A DNA stretch of 64,000 bases from Deltaproteobacteria bacterium (GTDB taxonomy: Bacteria > Myxococcota_A > UBA9160 > UBA4427): assembly GCA_029261855.1 (NCBI GenBank), contig JAJDAN010000032.1:248001-312000 (forward strand), given 5' to 3'. The notes below the pieces were generated by a model, which worked only from the letters and a program-made list of their open reading frames with translations, did no database searches and was not told the DNA's origin. The translations under genes and the position numbers were made by a program. Below are positions 23,996 through 31,513 of this stretch, piece by piece (the stretch's first letter is position 1; each line of letters opens with the position of its first letter).

Positions 23996-24757
23996 CTAGT
24001 GAAACGTCCTGTCGTTCGGGTCCCTCTTCTGCTCGCGGTCCCGGCGCGCTTCGTCGTGCACCGCACGAAGCTTCTTGCGCATCTGGTAACGCTGGTAGCG
24101 GAGCTTGAGGGCCTTGAGGTTCGGTGCGCCGGGAGTCCGGCCTTCCTGCACGAGATAGATCCAGCCGACCACGACACCCCCCAGGTGTCCCAGGTGACTG
24201 ACGTTCGACGGTCCGCCGAACATCTCGAAGAAGAGGATGAGGGGGATCAGCCAGATCGCCTTCAAGGGAATCGGCGGGAACAGCAGCTGGATGGTTCGGT
24301 CCGGCCAGGTGAACGAGAAGCCGAGCAGCACGCCCATCACCGCGCCCGAGGCGCCGAGGGTGGGAATGCCCGTGGGGCCGAAGATGGGTCCCCAGCCTGC
24401 GATCACCGGCAGCAGCGGGACGCTGGCGATCAATACGCCCGCACCCACGCCGCAAACCAGGTAGTACTTGAGGAAGCGCTCGTCTCCCCAGTACAGCGCC
24501 AGGGTCGAGCCGAACATCCACAGGGCGAACATGTTGAACGCCAGGTGCATGGGACCGCTGTGGAGCCACATGTAGGTGAACGGCCGCCACAGCTCGAACT
24601 CGTACCAGGTGTCGTACGGGATCACGACGCCGTACTGGTAGACGCCCTGCACCATGTACTGGGCGATGAACACCACCACGTTCGCAATCATCAGGTTCTT
24701 GATGACTTGCGGGGTGACCGGCGGTCCGAATTGGAACTGTTGTCCGCGTCCATTCAC
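23996..24757 (-). CDS. Rhomboid-family intramembrane serine protease
   Basis: Six-helix membrane protease of 253 residues. The catalytic serine is in GASGAVMGVLLG, the partner histidine in NVSHLGHLGGVVVG, and the L1-loop WR pattern occurs as ELWRPFTYMWLHSGPMHLAFNM. A basic cytoplasmic tail (RYQRYQMRKKLRAVHDEARR) follows the last helix. Substrates are unknown; the adjacent DUF4097 gene has no membrane anchor and is not an obvious one. Confidence 0.92.
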   Translation of the reverse strand: MNGRGQQFQFGPPVTPQVIKNLMIANVVVFIAQYMVQGVYQYGVVIPYDTWYEFELWRPFTYMWLHSGPMHLAFNMFALWMFGSTLALYWGDERFLKYYLVCGVGAGVLIASVPLLPVIAGWGPIFGPTGIPTLGASGAVMGVLLGFSFTWPDRTIQLLFPPIPLKAIWLIPLILFFEMFGGPSNVSHLGHLGGVVVGWIYLVQEGRTPGAPNLKALKLRYQRYQMRKKLRAVHDEARRDREQKRDPNDRTFH

Positions 24758-24929
24758 GCGCAGGGACTCCTTGGTTTCTCTTCGGTCGAACGTGTCAGTT
24801 GGATGTCCTGCGGGCGCGATTCGTTCGCGTCGGCCGGGCGCGGGCCGGGTGAAGCGTCGAAAAGCCTAGGCATCCCAACCACCTACGTCAACGCAGCCCG
24901 CGGGAGGCACGGCCCGGTCGGCGACCGGA

Positions 24930-25442
24930 TCAGCCGGAGAGCAGGTGAGAGGCCTTGAGGAGGGCCAGCTGGCTCTTGGCGTCGGTCAGCTCACCGGACC
25001 AGATCAGGTCGAGTGCCCGGGCGAAGGGCATGCGTTCGAGCTCGATGACCTCGTCCGCCTCCAGTCGCTGGGGCACCTCGGTGAGATCGAAGGCGGCATA
25101 GAGATGGATCTTCTCGTCGGTGAAGCCCGGGCTCGCCCACATGGCGCCGAGGGGTTCCAGGCGTCCTGCGCGGCAGCCCGCTTCTTCCTCGAGCTCGCGG
25201 TGAGCGCAGCGTTCCGGCGTCTCGCCCGGGTCGAGCTTGCCGGCGGGAACCTCCCACAAGGTGCCGCCCGTCGCGAAGCGATACTGCCGGATGAGCACGA
25301 CTTCGTCGTCGGAAACGAAGGGCACCACCGCCGACGCGCCGGGATGACGCACGATGTCGAGATCGATGACGTTGCCGTTCGGAAGCGCAACCTCTTCGGT
25401 CACCACCTCGAGGAACGCGCCCTTCCAGCGTCGCTCGCCCAT
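24930..25442 (-). CDS. Nudix hydrolase (ADP-ribose pyrophosphatase-like)
   Basis: Hydrolyses a nucleoside diphosphate linked to a second moiety, most likely ADP-ribose. The Nudix box is complete (GKLDPGETPERCAHRELEEEAG, given as GKLDPGET then RELEEEAG), preceded by VVLIRQYRFATGGTLWEVPAG as in ADPRase-type members, and followed by a proline region WASPGFTDEKIHLY. Length 170 residues. Divergent from the alpha/beta hydrolase gene. Confidence 0.88.
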   Translation of the reverse strand: MGERRWKGAFLEVVTEEVALPNGNVIDLDIVRHPGASAVVPFVSDDEVVLIRQYRFATGGTLWEVPAGKLDPGETPERCAHRELEEEAGCRAGRLEPLGAMWASPGFTDEKIHLYAAFDLTEVPQRLEADEVIELERMPFARALDLIWSGELTDAKSQLALLKASHLLSG

Positions 25443-25531
25443 GTCGCCGTGCCTCCGCGGTCCCCGTCTTCCGGGGAAGAAGCTCTTCCGGGACCGGGGC
25501 GGGCGAACCGTAGCAGGCTACCGTTCGCCCC

Positions 25532-26212
25532 ATGGCGCCCCGAGCCTTCGAGCGACCCGCCACCATCGCGGTCCCGGAAGACGGACCCGTCCTGGAGGGC
25601 CTGCACGTTCCCTTTTCTGGCGACGCGCCACGCTCGGGGGCCGAGGTCGCGGGTGCCGGGGTTGCGGGGCGCGGTGCGGTGATCGCGCCGCCGCACCCGC
25701 AGTATGGCGGCAGCATGGACTCGCCGGTGGTCACCGAGCTGGCTCACGCTTGCGAGCACGCCGGCCTCGAATCCCTGCGCTTCAACTGGCGGGGAGTCGG
25801 CGCCAGTCAGGGTACCGTCACAGGCGACTTCGGCCCGGCGGTGGCCGACTACGCGGCGTCCCTCGACTGGATCGAGGACAGCGTCGACGGTCCCATCGTC
25901 GCCTGCGGCTATTCGTTCGGGGCGGCGACGGCGGTGCGCGCCGCCATGGGCCGACCCCGGGTGCGCCAACTGCTGCTGGTTGCGCCGCCGCCCGTGATGC
26001 TCGAGCCGAGCCTGCTTGGCGACTTCCCGGGCGCCGTCTTCGTCATCGTCGGAGACCGCGACGAGTTCGCGCCGGCCGCCGAGCTCGAGGCCCTGGTGAA
26101 GGCACTGCCGCGGTCGGGCTTCGAGGTCGTCCCGGAAACGGACCACTTCTTCATGAACACGCTGCGGGACGTCGGGCAGCTTGCGCGCGGCTTCCTGGCG
26201 CGCGGGGGATGA
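25532..26212 (+). CDS. Alpha/beta hydrolase (YcjX/COG2945-like)
   Basis: Soluble hydrolase of 226 residues. The nucleophile elbow is GYSFGAATA, the oxyanion region HPQYGGSMDSPVV, the acidic residue probably in VGDRDEFAP and the catalytic histidine in ETDHFFMN. The pattern SLRFNWRGVGASQG is characteristic of small COG2945-type hydrolases. The substrate is unknown. Its stop overlaps the start of the DUF1329 gene (ATGA). Confidence 0.8.
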   Translation: MAPRAFERPATIAVPEDGPVLEGLHVPFSGDAPRSGAEVAGAGVAGRGAVIAPPHPQYGGSMDSPVVTELAHACEHAGLESLRFNWRGVGASQGTVTGDFGPAVADYAASLDWIEDSVDGPIVACGYSFGAATAVRAAMGRPRVRQLLLVAPPPVMLEPSLLGDFPGAVFVIVGDRDEFAPAAELEALVKALPRSGFEVVPETDHFFMNTLRDVGQLARGFLARGG

Positions 26213-27654
26213 GACGGATGGCACGCCCGGGGTTGACGGCGTTGACCGTGTTGCTGGCCTGGACGGCAGCCCCTGCCGGAGCGGGTCCCTGGGACGTACC
26301 AGAGCCGGGCACCTGCGCGGCGGCGCCCGAGGCATCGACTCCGACCCTCGTCGACGCGCCGCCCTTTCCCTTCAAGACCGGCGACGTCATCGGCGCCGAG
26401 CAGCTGGCCCTGCTGCGTGAGTTCATCCCCCAGCTCTTGTGGGAGAACCGCGAGCAGTTCTTCTTCGAGGGCATGCGGCTCGAAATCGGGGGATGCTTCG
26501 CCGACTACGCGCCGCCCGACTTCTACCGGGCCGCCAGCGAGAAGTTCGCGGGCGAGCCCCGGCTCGAAGATGGCGGCGGCCTGACGGACTACACGGCCGG
26601 TCAACCCTTCCCGGCGGCGACGATTGCGAAGGACGATCCCGAGGCCGGGCTCAAGTGGGCCTGGAATTACGAGATGCGCTACCGCGCCGCGGGCTTCGAC
26701 GCCGAGTTCCGGATCTCGGACATCGTCGGAGCCTACGGTCGCGCCGAGCCCTTCGTCGGCCACATGTACCAGGCGGAAGTGGCGTTCCGCGCCGATCGGT
26801 CCGACGACGACTACCGGGCCAAGGGCAACAAGAAGCTGTGGTGGGTGGCGGGGGGCGCCATGACCGAGCCCTTCAACGCGAGGGGCCACGCCTGGCGTCA
26901 GATCCGCGACACGAAGAGCGCCACCGACCCCGACCGCACGGACGATCTCCACGCCTATATCGCCGCGGCCCGGCGGGTGCGCCGACTGAGCGCGGCCTAC
27001 ATCCAGGGTCTGTACCTGCCTTCCTTCAGCGTCGGGATCACGGCCCTGCCGGACATGGACGGAGCCGACGCGGGCGGTGCGTCGTCCGCCCCCGACGCGG
27101 TCACCCCCAAGCGAAGCGGTTGGGAGGGCCTCGAGATCCGCCCGCTGCGCGCGAAGTGGAAGGTGCTCGGGGTGCAGGACGTGCTGACGCCCATCAATGC
27201 CACCACCCCCATGTATCCGGAAGAGAAGGCCCGGGACTTCGGCGTCTGGGGCTTGTCGTTTGCGAGCGATCGTTGGGACCTGCGCCGGGCCATCGTGCTC
27301 GAGGCGCGTTTCGAAAAGCCCGACGAAGAGCAGGAGAGCCTGGCGCGCATGGTGATGCACTTCGACCTGCAGACCCTGGCGCCGCTCTACTACCAATCGT
27401 GGGACCAGCGCGGCGAGAGCATCGACGTCGGGATGTACGTCGGGCGCTTCAGCGAGGACCGCAAGGACTATCCGCGCTGGCCCGACGACCCGGAGCGGCC
27501 GGTGCGGGTCGTCGACCCGGCGGGCGCAGCGTTTGCCAACGTGTCCCAGCGCGTCGGCTGGCGGCGCGAGTCCTGGAACGTCACATCGACCCCCTCGGAC
27601 GCGAAAGAGGAGCGCAACAAGATCTCGGTGCAGGGTCTGACGAAGGGCCACTGA
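26209..27654 (+). CDS. Exported DUF1329 protein
   Basis: A 481-residue protein with an N-terminal signal peptide (TALTVLLAWTAAPAGAGPWD) and the DUF1329 fold, related to LolB/RND-associated lipid-binding outer-membrane proteins. Recognisable pieces are the N-terminal FKTGDVIGAEQLALLREFIP, the mid-protein GLEIRPLRAKWKVLG, and MYPEEKARDFGVWGLSFASDRWDLRRA. ATG 26209 overlaps the hydrolase stop. DUF1329 genes often accompany RND transporters and hydrophobic-compound metabolism; no RND gene is present here. Role inferred as envelope lipid or sterol-like handling, weakly. Confidence 0.8.
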   Translation: MRRMARPGLTALTVLLAWTAAPAGAGPWDVPEPGTCAAAPEASTPTLVDAPPFPFKTGDVIGAEQLALLREFIPQLLWENREQFFFEGMRLEIGGCFADYAPPDFYRAASEKFAGEPRLEDGGGLTDYTAGQPFPAATIAKDDPEAGLKWAWNYEMRYRAAGFDAEFRISDIVGAYGRAEPFVGHMYQAEVAFRADRSDDDYRAKGNKKLWWVAGGAMTEPFNARGHAWRQIRDTKSATDPDRTDDLHAYIAAARRVRRLSAAYIQGLYLPSFSVGITALPDMDGADAGGASSAPDAVTPKRSGWEGLEIRPLRAKWKVLGVQDVLTPINATTPMYPEEKARDFGVWGLSFASDRWDLRRAIVLEARFEKPDEEQESLARMVMHFDLQTLAPLYYQSWDQRGESIDVGMYVGRFSEDRKDYPRWPDDPERPVRVVDPAGAAFANVSQRVGWRRESWNVTSTPSDAKEERNKISVQGLTKGH

Positions 27655-27717
27655 CAGGGGTCGACTGACTCGCGTTCCAGCTTTCGCCCGCCGCCCGCTG
27701 CTACGCTTCCGGGCCCC

Positions 27718-28296
27718 ATGTCTGAGAACCCGTCGGACCACATCACCCGCTACTCGGTCATGCCCATCCCGCCCGTGGACGCGCAGACCGAGCTCTTCGA
27801 CGCGGGCGCCGTGCGCTTCGGCGTCGAGTACCGCCTGCTCGACGACGCCATCGCGGCGGCGAATCAGCTGGCCGCCGCATCCGGCGAGCGCGAAGCCGGT
27901 GCAGGCTTCGACGATCGGGGGGTCTCCCTGCACGTGTTCGGCCGCGCCCGGGACGGCGACGAATTTCTCGAGTACCTGCGCTTCGACTGCTTCGACGAAG
28001 ACCCGCACTACCACTACGTGTCCTGGCGCGATCACGCGAACGAGATGCTGCACCTCGACCCGGTCGCCGACGGCGATCCGCTCAGCTGGGCGCTCGACCG
28101 CATTCGCACGCGCCTGCCCCAGATGCTCGCCCGGGCTGGTGCGCCGGAGGTCGCGGCGCGAGTGGACGCTCGTCAGGTCGAGGCCGTGCTGCCGAAGGTC
28201 TCCGAGGCCGCCTGGCGGGCGCGCTACCACCACGACGATCGCGCCGTCCGCGAGCAGGCACTCGGGAAGGAAGCCGGGGAGGGTCGAAGGCGATGA
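27718..28296 (+). CDS. Hypothetical protein upstream of amidohydrolase
   Basis: A 192-residue acidic soluble protein with a recognisable core VSLHVFGRARDGDEFLEYL, DCFDEDPHYHYVSW and EMLHLDPVADGDPLSWAL. It resembles an uncharacterised family found beside amidohydrolase_2 genes, but I cannot name it. The histidine cluster PHYHYV could bind metal. ATGA overlap with the amidohydrolase implies a functional pair. Confidence 0.7.
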   Translation: MSENPSDHITRYSVMPIPPVDAQTELFDAGAVRFGVEYRLLDDAIAAANQLAAASGEREAGAGFDDRGVSLHVFGRARDGDEFLEYLRFDCFDEDPHYHYVSWRDHANEMLHLDPVADGDPLSWALDRIRTRLPQMLARAGAPEVAARVDARQVEAVLPKVSEAAWRARYHHDDRAVREQALGKEAGEGRRR

Positions 28297-29795
28297 GCGA
28301 CCGCATCGGCGCCGGCGACACGTCCGCGGCCCGGCTGCGCGCGAAGCTCGAGCACCCCGTCGTCGATGCCGACGGCCACCTGATCGAGACGGCCCCCGTC
28401 TTCAAGCCGTGGCTGCTCGATTTCGTGAAGGACATCGGCGGCGGTGACATGGCGGCTCGCTTCGAAGCCGCCGGTGGCATGGACTACGACGAGACGGTGC
28501 TGCGGCCCTGGGGTGCGCTCAGCGACGAGCAAAGACGCGCGAACTGGACGACGCGTCCGCCCTGGTGGACCCTGCCCGCCGCCAGCAGTCTCGACCGCGC
28601 CACCGCCCACCTGCCGAAACTGATGTACGAACGCCTCGATGATCTCGGCATCGATTTCGCGGTGATCTACGGCTCGCGCACCTTGACCACGACGGCCATC
28701 AAGGACGACGAGGTGCGGCAGGTGGCGTGCCGGGCGCTCAACGCATTCAACGCCGAGGTCTACGCCCCCTATGCAGACCGCATGACGGTGGCGGCGCAGA
28801 TTCCCATGCACACCCCGGAAGAGGCCATCGCAGAGCTCGAGCATGCGGTGGGCGAGCGCGGGGCGAAGGCCATCATGATCAACGGTCTGGTGCATCGTCC
28901 GATCGCTGCGGGCGGGGGCGCCGAAGGCGCGCGCAACGGCTTGCCGAACTGGGGAGCCGGCAGCGGCGAGCGGATCGACGCACTGGGGCTCGACAGCGCC
29001 TACGACTACGACCCGTTCTGGCGACGCTGCGCCGAGCTGCGCGTCGCGCCCGCTTCCCACACACCGGGGATGGGCTGGGGCAGCCGGCGTTCTCCTTCGA
29101 GCTACGTGTACAACCACATCGGCTCGTTCGGCGCGAGCATGGAAGCCCTGTGCAAGTCACTGTTCCTGGGTGGCGTGACGCGCCGCTTCCCGGAGCTGTC
29201 CTTCGGCCTGCTCGAAGGCGGCGTCGGCTGGGCGTGCACGCTGCTCGGCGATCTCATCTCGCACTGGGAAAAGCGCAACGCCAGCACCATCCTCGACCTC
29301 GATCCGGCACGAATCGACACCCAGCTCATCCTCAAGCTCTTCGGCGAGTACGCGGACGGTCACTTCCGGCCGGACCTCGCCGGGCTCGAGGAGTCGTTCA
29401 CGAAGCTCGAGCCCGAGCCGCCGGTGCTCGACGAGTGGGCGGCCTGCGCCATCGAGCGGGTCGAGGACATCCGCGACCTGTTCGTGCCGCGCTTCTACTT
29501 CGGCTGCGAGGCCGACGACCCCGCCGTCGCCTGGGCGTTCAATCGCAAGACGAATCCGCTCGGTGTCCAGCTGCGAGCCATGTTCAGCAGTGACATGGGG
29601 CACTGGGACGTGCCCGACATGACCGAGGTGCTGTGCGAGGCGCACGAGCTCGTCGAGAAAGATCTGATCGACGCCGACGACTTCCGAGACTTCGTCTTCA
29701 CGAACCCCGTTCGCTTCTACACCAGCGTCAACCCGGACTTCTTCCTGGGCACCCGCGTCGAGCAGCAGGCGGCTGCCTTGGCGCGGGGCGAATAG
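28293..29795 (+). CDS. Amidohydrolase_2-family metal-dependent hydrolase
   Basis: TIM-barrel enzyme of 500 residues related to decarboxylating or hydrolytic members (ACMSD/gamma-resorcylate group). The N-terminal metal ligand region is VVDADGHLIET, a variant of the D-x-H motif; later expected ligands lie in ASHTPGMGW and the C-terminal aspartate in MFSSDMGHWDVPDM. Substrate unknown. Overlaps the start of the preceding gene product by four bases, and its stop lies inside the first of three 14-bp repeats that lead to the next gene. Confidence 0.85.
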   Translation: MSDRIGAGDTSAARLRAKLEHPVVDADGHLIETAPVFKPWLLDFVKDIGGGDMAARFEAAGGMDYDETVLRPWGALSDEQRRANWTTRPPWWTLPAASSLDRATAHLPKLMYERLDDLGIDFAVIYGSRTLTTTAIKDDEVRQVACRALNAFNAEVYAPYADRMTVAAQIPMHTPEEAIAELEHAVGERGAKAIMINGLVHRPIAAGGGAEGARNGLPNWGAGSGERIDALGLDSAYDYDPFWRRCAELRVAPASHTPGMGWGSRRSPSSYVYNHIGSFGASMEALCKSLFLGGVTRRFPELSFGLLEGGVGWACTLLGDLISHWEKRNASTILDLDPARIDTQLILKLFGEYADGHFRPDLAGLEESFTKLEPEPPVLDEWAACAIERVEDIRDLFVPRFYFGCEADDPAVAWAFNRKTNPLGVQLRAMFSSDMGHWDVPDMTEVLCEAHELVEKDLIDADDFRDFVFTNPVRFYTSVNPDFFLGTRVEQQAAALARGE

Positions 29796-29825
29796 TGCGG
29801 GGCGAATAGTGCGGGGCGAATCGTG
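29784..29825 (+). repeat. Triplicated 14-bp unit spanning a stop and a start codon
   Basis: CGGGGCGAATAGTG occurs at 29784-29797 and 29798-29811, and a third copy with one change (CGGGGCGAATCGTG) at 29812-29825. The first copy contains the TAG stop of the amidohydrolase gene; the third supplies the GTG start of the SDR gene. Replication slippage that spread the two genes apart by 28 bases is the simplest explanation. Confidence 0.9.
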
Positions 29826-30677
29826 ACACGACCGCTCGCGGGCCAGGTCGCGGTGGTGACCGGCGGAAGCCGCGGCATCGGCAAGGGTTGCGCGCTCGAG
29901 CTGGGTGCGGCGGGTGCCACCGTCTACGTCACCGGCCGCACTCTCGAAGAGGGCACGGCGCCGCTTCCGGGCACCATCGGCGCCACCGCCGACGAGGTGA
30001 CAGAGCTGGGCGGGCAGGGCGTGGCGGTGTGCTGCGACCATCGGGACGATGCCGCAGTCGAAGCCGTGTTCGAGCGCGTGCGCGACGAAGCGGGCCGGCT
30101 CGACGTGCTCGTCAACAACGCCTTTCTCATCCCCAAGGAGCTGACTTCGGGCTTGCCCTTCTGGGAGGTGCCGATTTCCAACTGGGACGACATGATCGAC
30201 GTCGGCACGCGTTCGGCGTTCGTGGCCAGCCGCTTCGCGGCGCGCATCATGGTGCCGGCCAGGCGCGGGCTGATCGCCAACGTCAGCTCGTCGGGTGCCC
30301 GCGAGTACGCGTGGCACGTGGCCTACGGGGTTGGCAAGGCGGCGCTCGACAAGCTGACGGCAGATACCGCCCACGAGCTGGCGCCCCACGGCGTCAGTGT
30401 CGTTTCCCTGTGGCCGGGGCTCGTGAAGACCGAGCGCATCGCGATGGTGGGCGAGCGGATGCCGGGGCTCGATACGTCCCACGCCGAGTCCCAGCGCTTC
30501 ACCGGCCGCGCGGTGGTGGCCTTGGCCAGTGACCCGGAGGTCGCCCGCAGGACCGGTCGGGCGATGCCGTCGCGCGACCTGGCGGACGCCTACGGGTTCA
30601 CCGACATCGACGGCAGTCTCCCGGATGGCCCCATGCACGAACGACCCGAGGGCGTCCCGGACTCGCAGCCCTCCTGA
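29823..30677 (+). CDS. Short-chain dehydrogenase/reductase
   Basis: NAD(P)-dependent oxidoreductase of 284 residues. Cofactor motif TGGSRGIGKG, NNAF, the catalytic serine in NVSSSGARE and the Tyr-x-x-x-Lys pair in AYGVGKAAL are present. LWPGLVKTERI in the C-terminal half resembles SDRs near DHRS1. GTG 29823 is the only plausible start and has no clear ribosome binding site, lying in the end of the 14-bp repeat; the original coupling to the amidohydrolase may have been altered by that expansion. Confidence 0.88.
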   Translation: MTRPLAGQVAVVTGGSRGIGKGCALELGAAGATVYVTGRTLEEGTAPLPGTIGATADEVTELGGQGVAVCCDHRDDAAVEAVFERVRDEAGRLDVLVNNAFLIPKELTSGLPFWEVPISNWDDMIDVGTRSAFVASRFAARIMVPARRGLIANVSSSGAREYAWHVAYGVGKAALDKLTADTAHELAPHGVSVVSLWPGLVKTERIAMVGERMPGLDTSHAESQRFTGRAVVALASDPEVARRTGRAMPSRDLADAYGFTDIDGSLPDGPMHERPEGVPDSQPS

Positions 30678-30709
30678 AACCCGAACTGGAAACGGAAAGA
30701 GAGCAGGCA

Positions 30710-31483
30710 ATGACGAGCAACGACGGCCGGCTGGCCGGCAAGGTGGCGATCATCACGGGTGCCGCGCGCGGGCAAGGCGCGGCGGAGGCGCGGCTGTTCG
30801 CCGCCCAGGGCGCCAAGGTAGTGCTCGGCGACGTGCTCGAAGCCGACGTGAAGGCCGTGGCCGAGGAGATCGGCGCCGCCGCGACGTCTCTCAGGATGGA
30901 CATCCGCAAGCCGGAAGACTGGGCGGAGGCCGTGGCCGCCGCCGAGGCCTTCGGGCCGTTGAACGTGCTCGTCAACAACGCCGCGGTCGTCCACTTCGCG
31001 TCCATCGTGGACACCACCGTCGAGGACTACGAGCGCGTCGTCGACATCAACCAGAAGGGCACCTTTCTGGGGATCCAGGCGGCGATCGCGCCGATGAAGC
31101 GCGCCGGCGGCGGCTCGATCATCAACGTCTCGTCCATCGACGGGCTGCAGGCCAAGAACGGCATCATCGCCTACGCGGCCAGCAAGTGGGCGATCCGCGG
31201 CATGACGAAGGTCGCCGCCCTCGAGCTCGGCCACCACGGCATCCGCGTCAACTCGCTGCACCCGGGTGGCATCGACACCGTGATGGGCAACCCGACGGGG
31301 ATGGACAACATCGACGACTTCTATCGCCGCTATCCGATTCCGCGTGCGGGCAGGTCCGAGGAGATCGCACAGCTCGCGCTCTTCCTGGCGTCGGACGAGA
31401 GCTCGTACTCGACGGGGTCCGAGTTCGTGGCGGACGGCGGCTGGGGTTGTGGCGAGTTCCAGAAGTTCCTGCCGACGTCCTAG
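30710..31483 (+). CDS. Short-chain dehydrogenase/reductase (20-beta-HSD-like)
   Basis: Classical SDR of 257 residues: TGAARGQGAAEARLF for the cofactor, LVNNAAVV, serine in INVSSIDG, active-site YAASKWAIRG and C-terminal SEFVADGGWGCG. The GQG variant in the glycine motif and HPGGIDTVM resemble 3-alpha/20-beta-hydroxysteroid dehydrogenase-like enzymes, mostly NAD-dependent. AAAGAGAG precedes ATG 30710. It sits 30 bases before the alkyl-DHAP synthase gene. Confidence 0.88.
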   Translation: MTSNDGRLAGKVAIITGAARGQGAAEARLFAAQGAKVVLGDVLEADVKAVAEEIGAAATSLRMDIRKPEDWAEAVAAAEAFGPLNVLVNNAAVVHFASIVDTTVEDYERVVDINQKGTFLGIQAAIAPMKRAGGGSIINVSSIDGLQAKNGIIAYAASKWAIRGMTKVAALELGHHGIRVNSLHPGGIDTVMGNPTGMDNIDDFYRRYPIPRAGRSEEIAQLALFLASDESSYSTGSEFVADGGWGCGEFQKFLPTS

Positions 31484-31513
31484 CGGCGGATTCGGTTCGA
31501 GGAGGGATACGCG

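Noticed and set aside
25909-28233. Very long minus-strand open frame (774 codons) opposite the hydrolase, DUF1329 and hypothetical genes
   Set aside because: Translation is rich in Arg, His, Gly, Val without domain pattern, while the plus-strand genes carry clear signatures; it is an antisense shadow of high GC.
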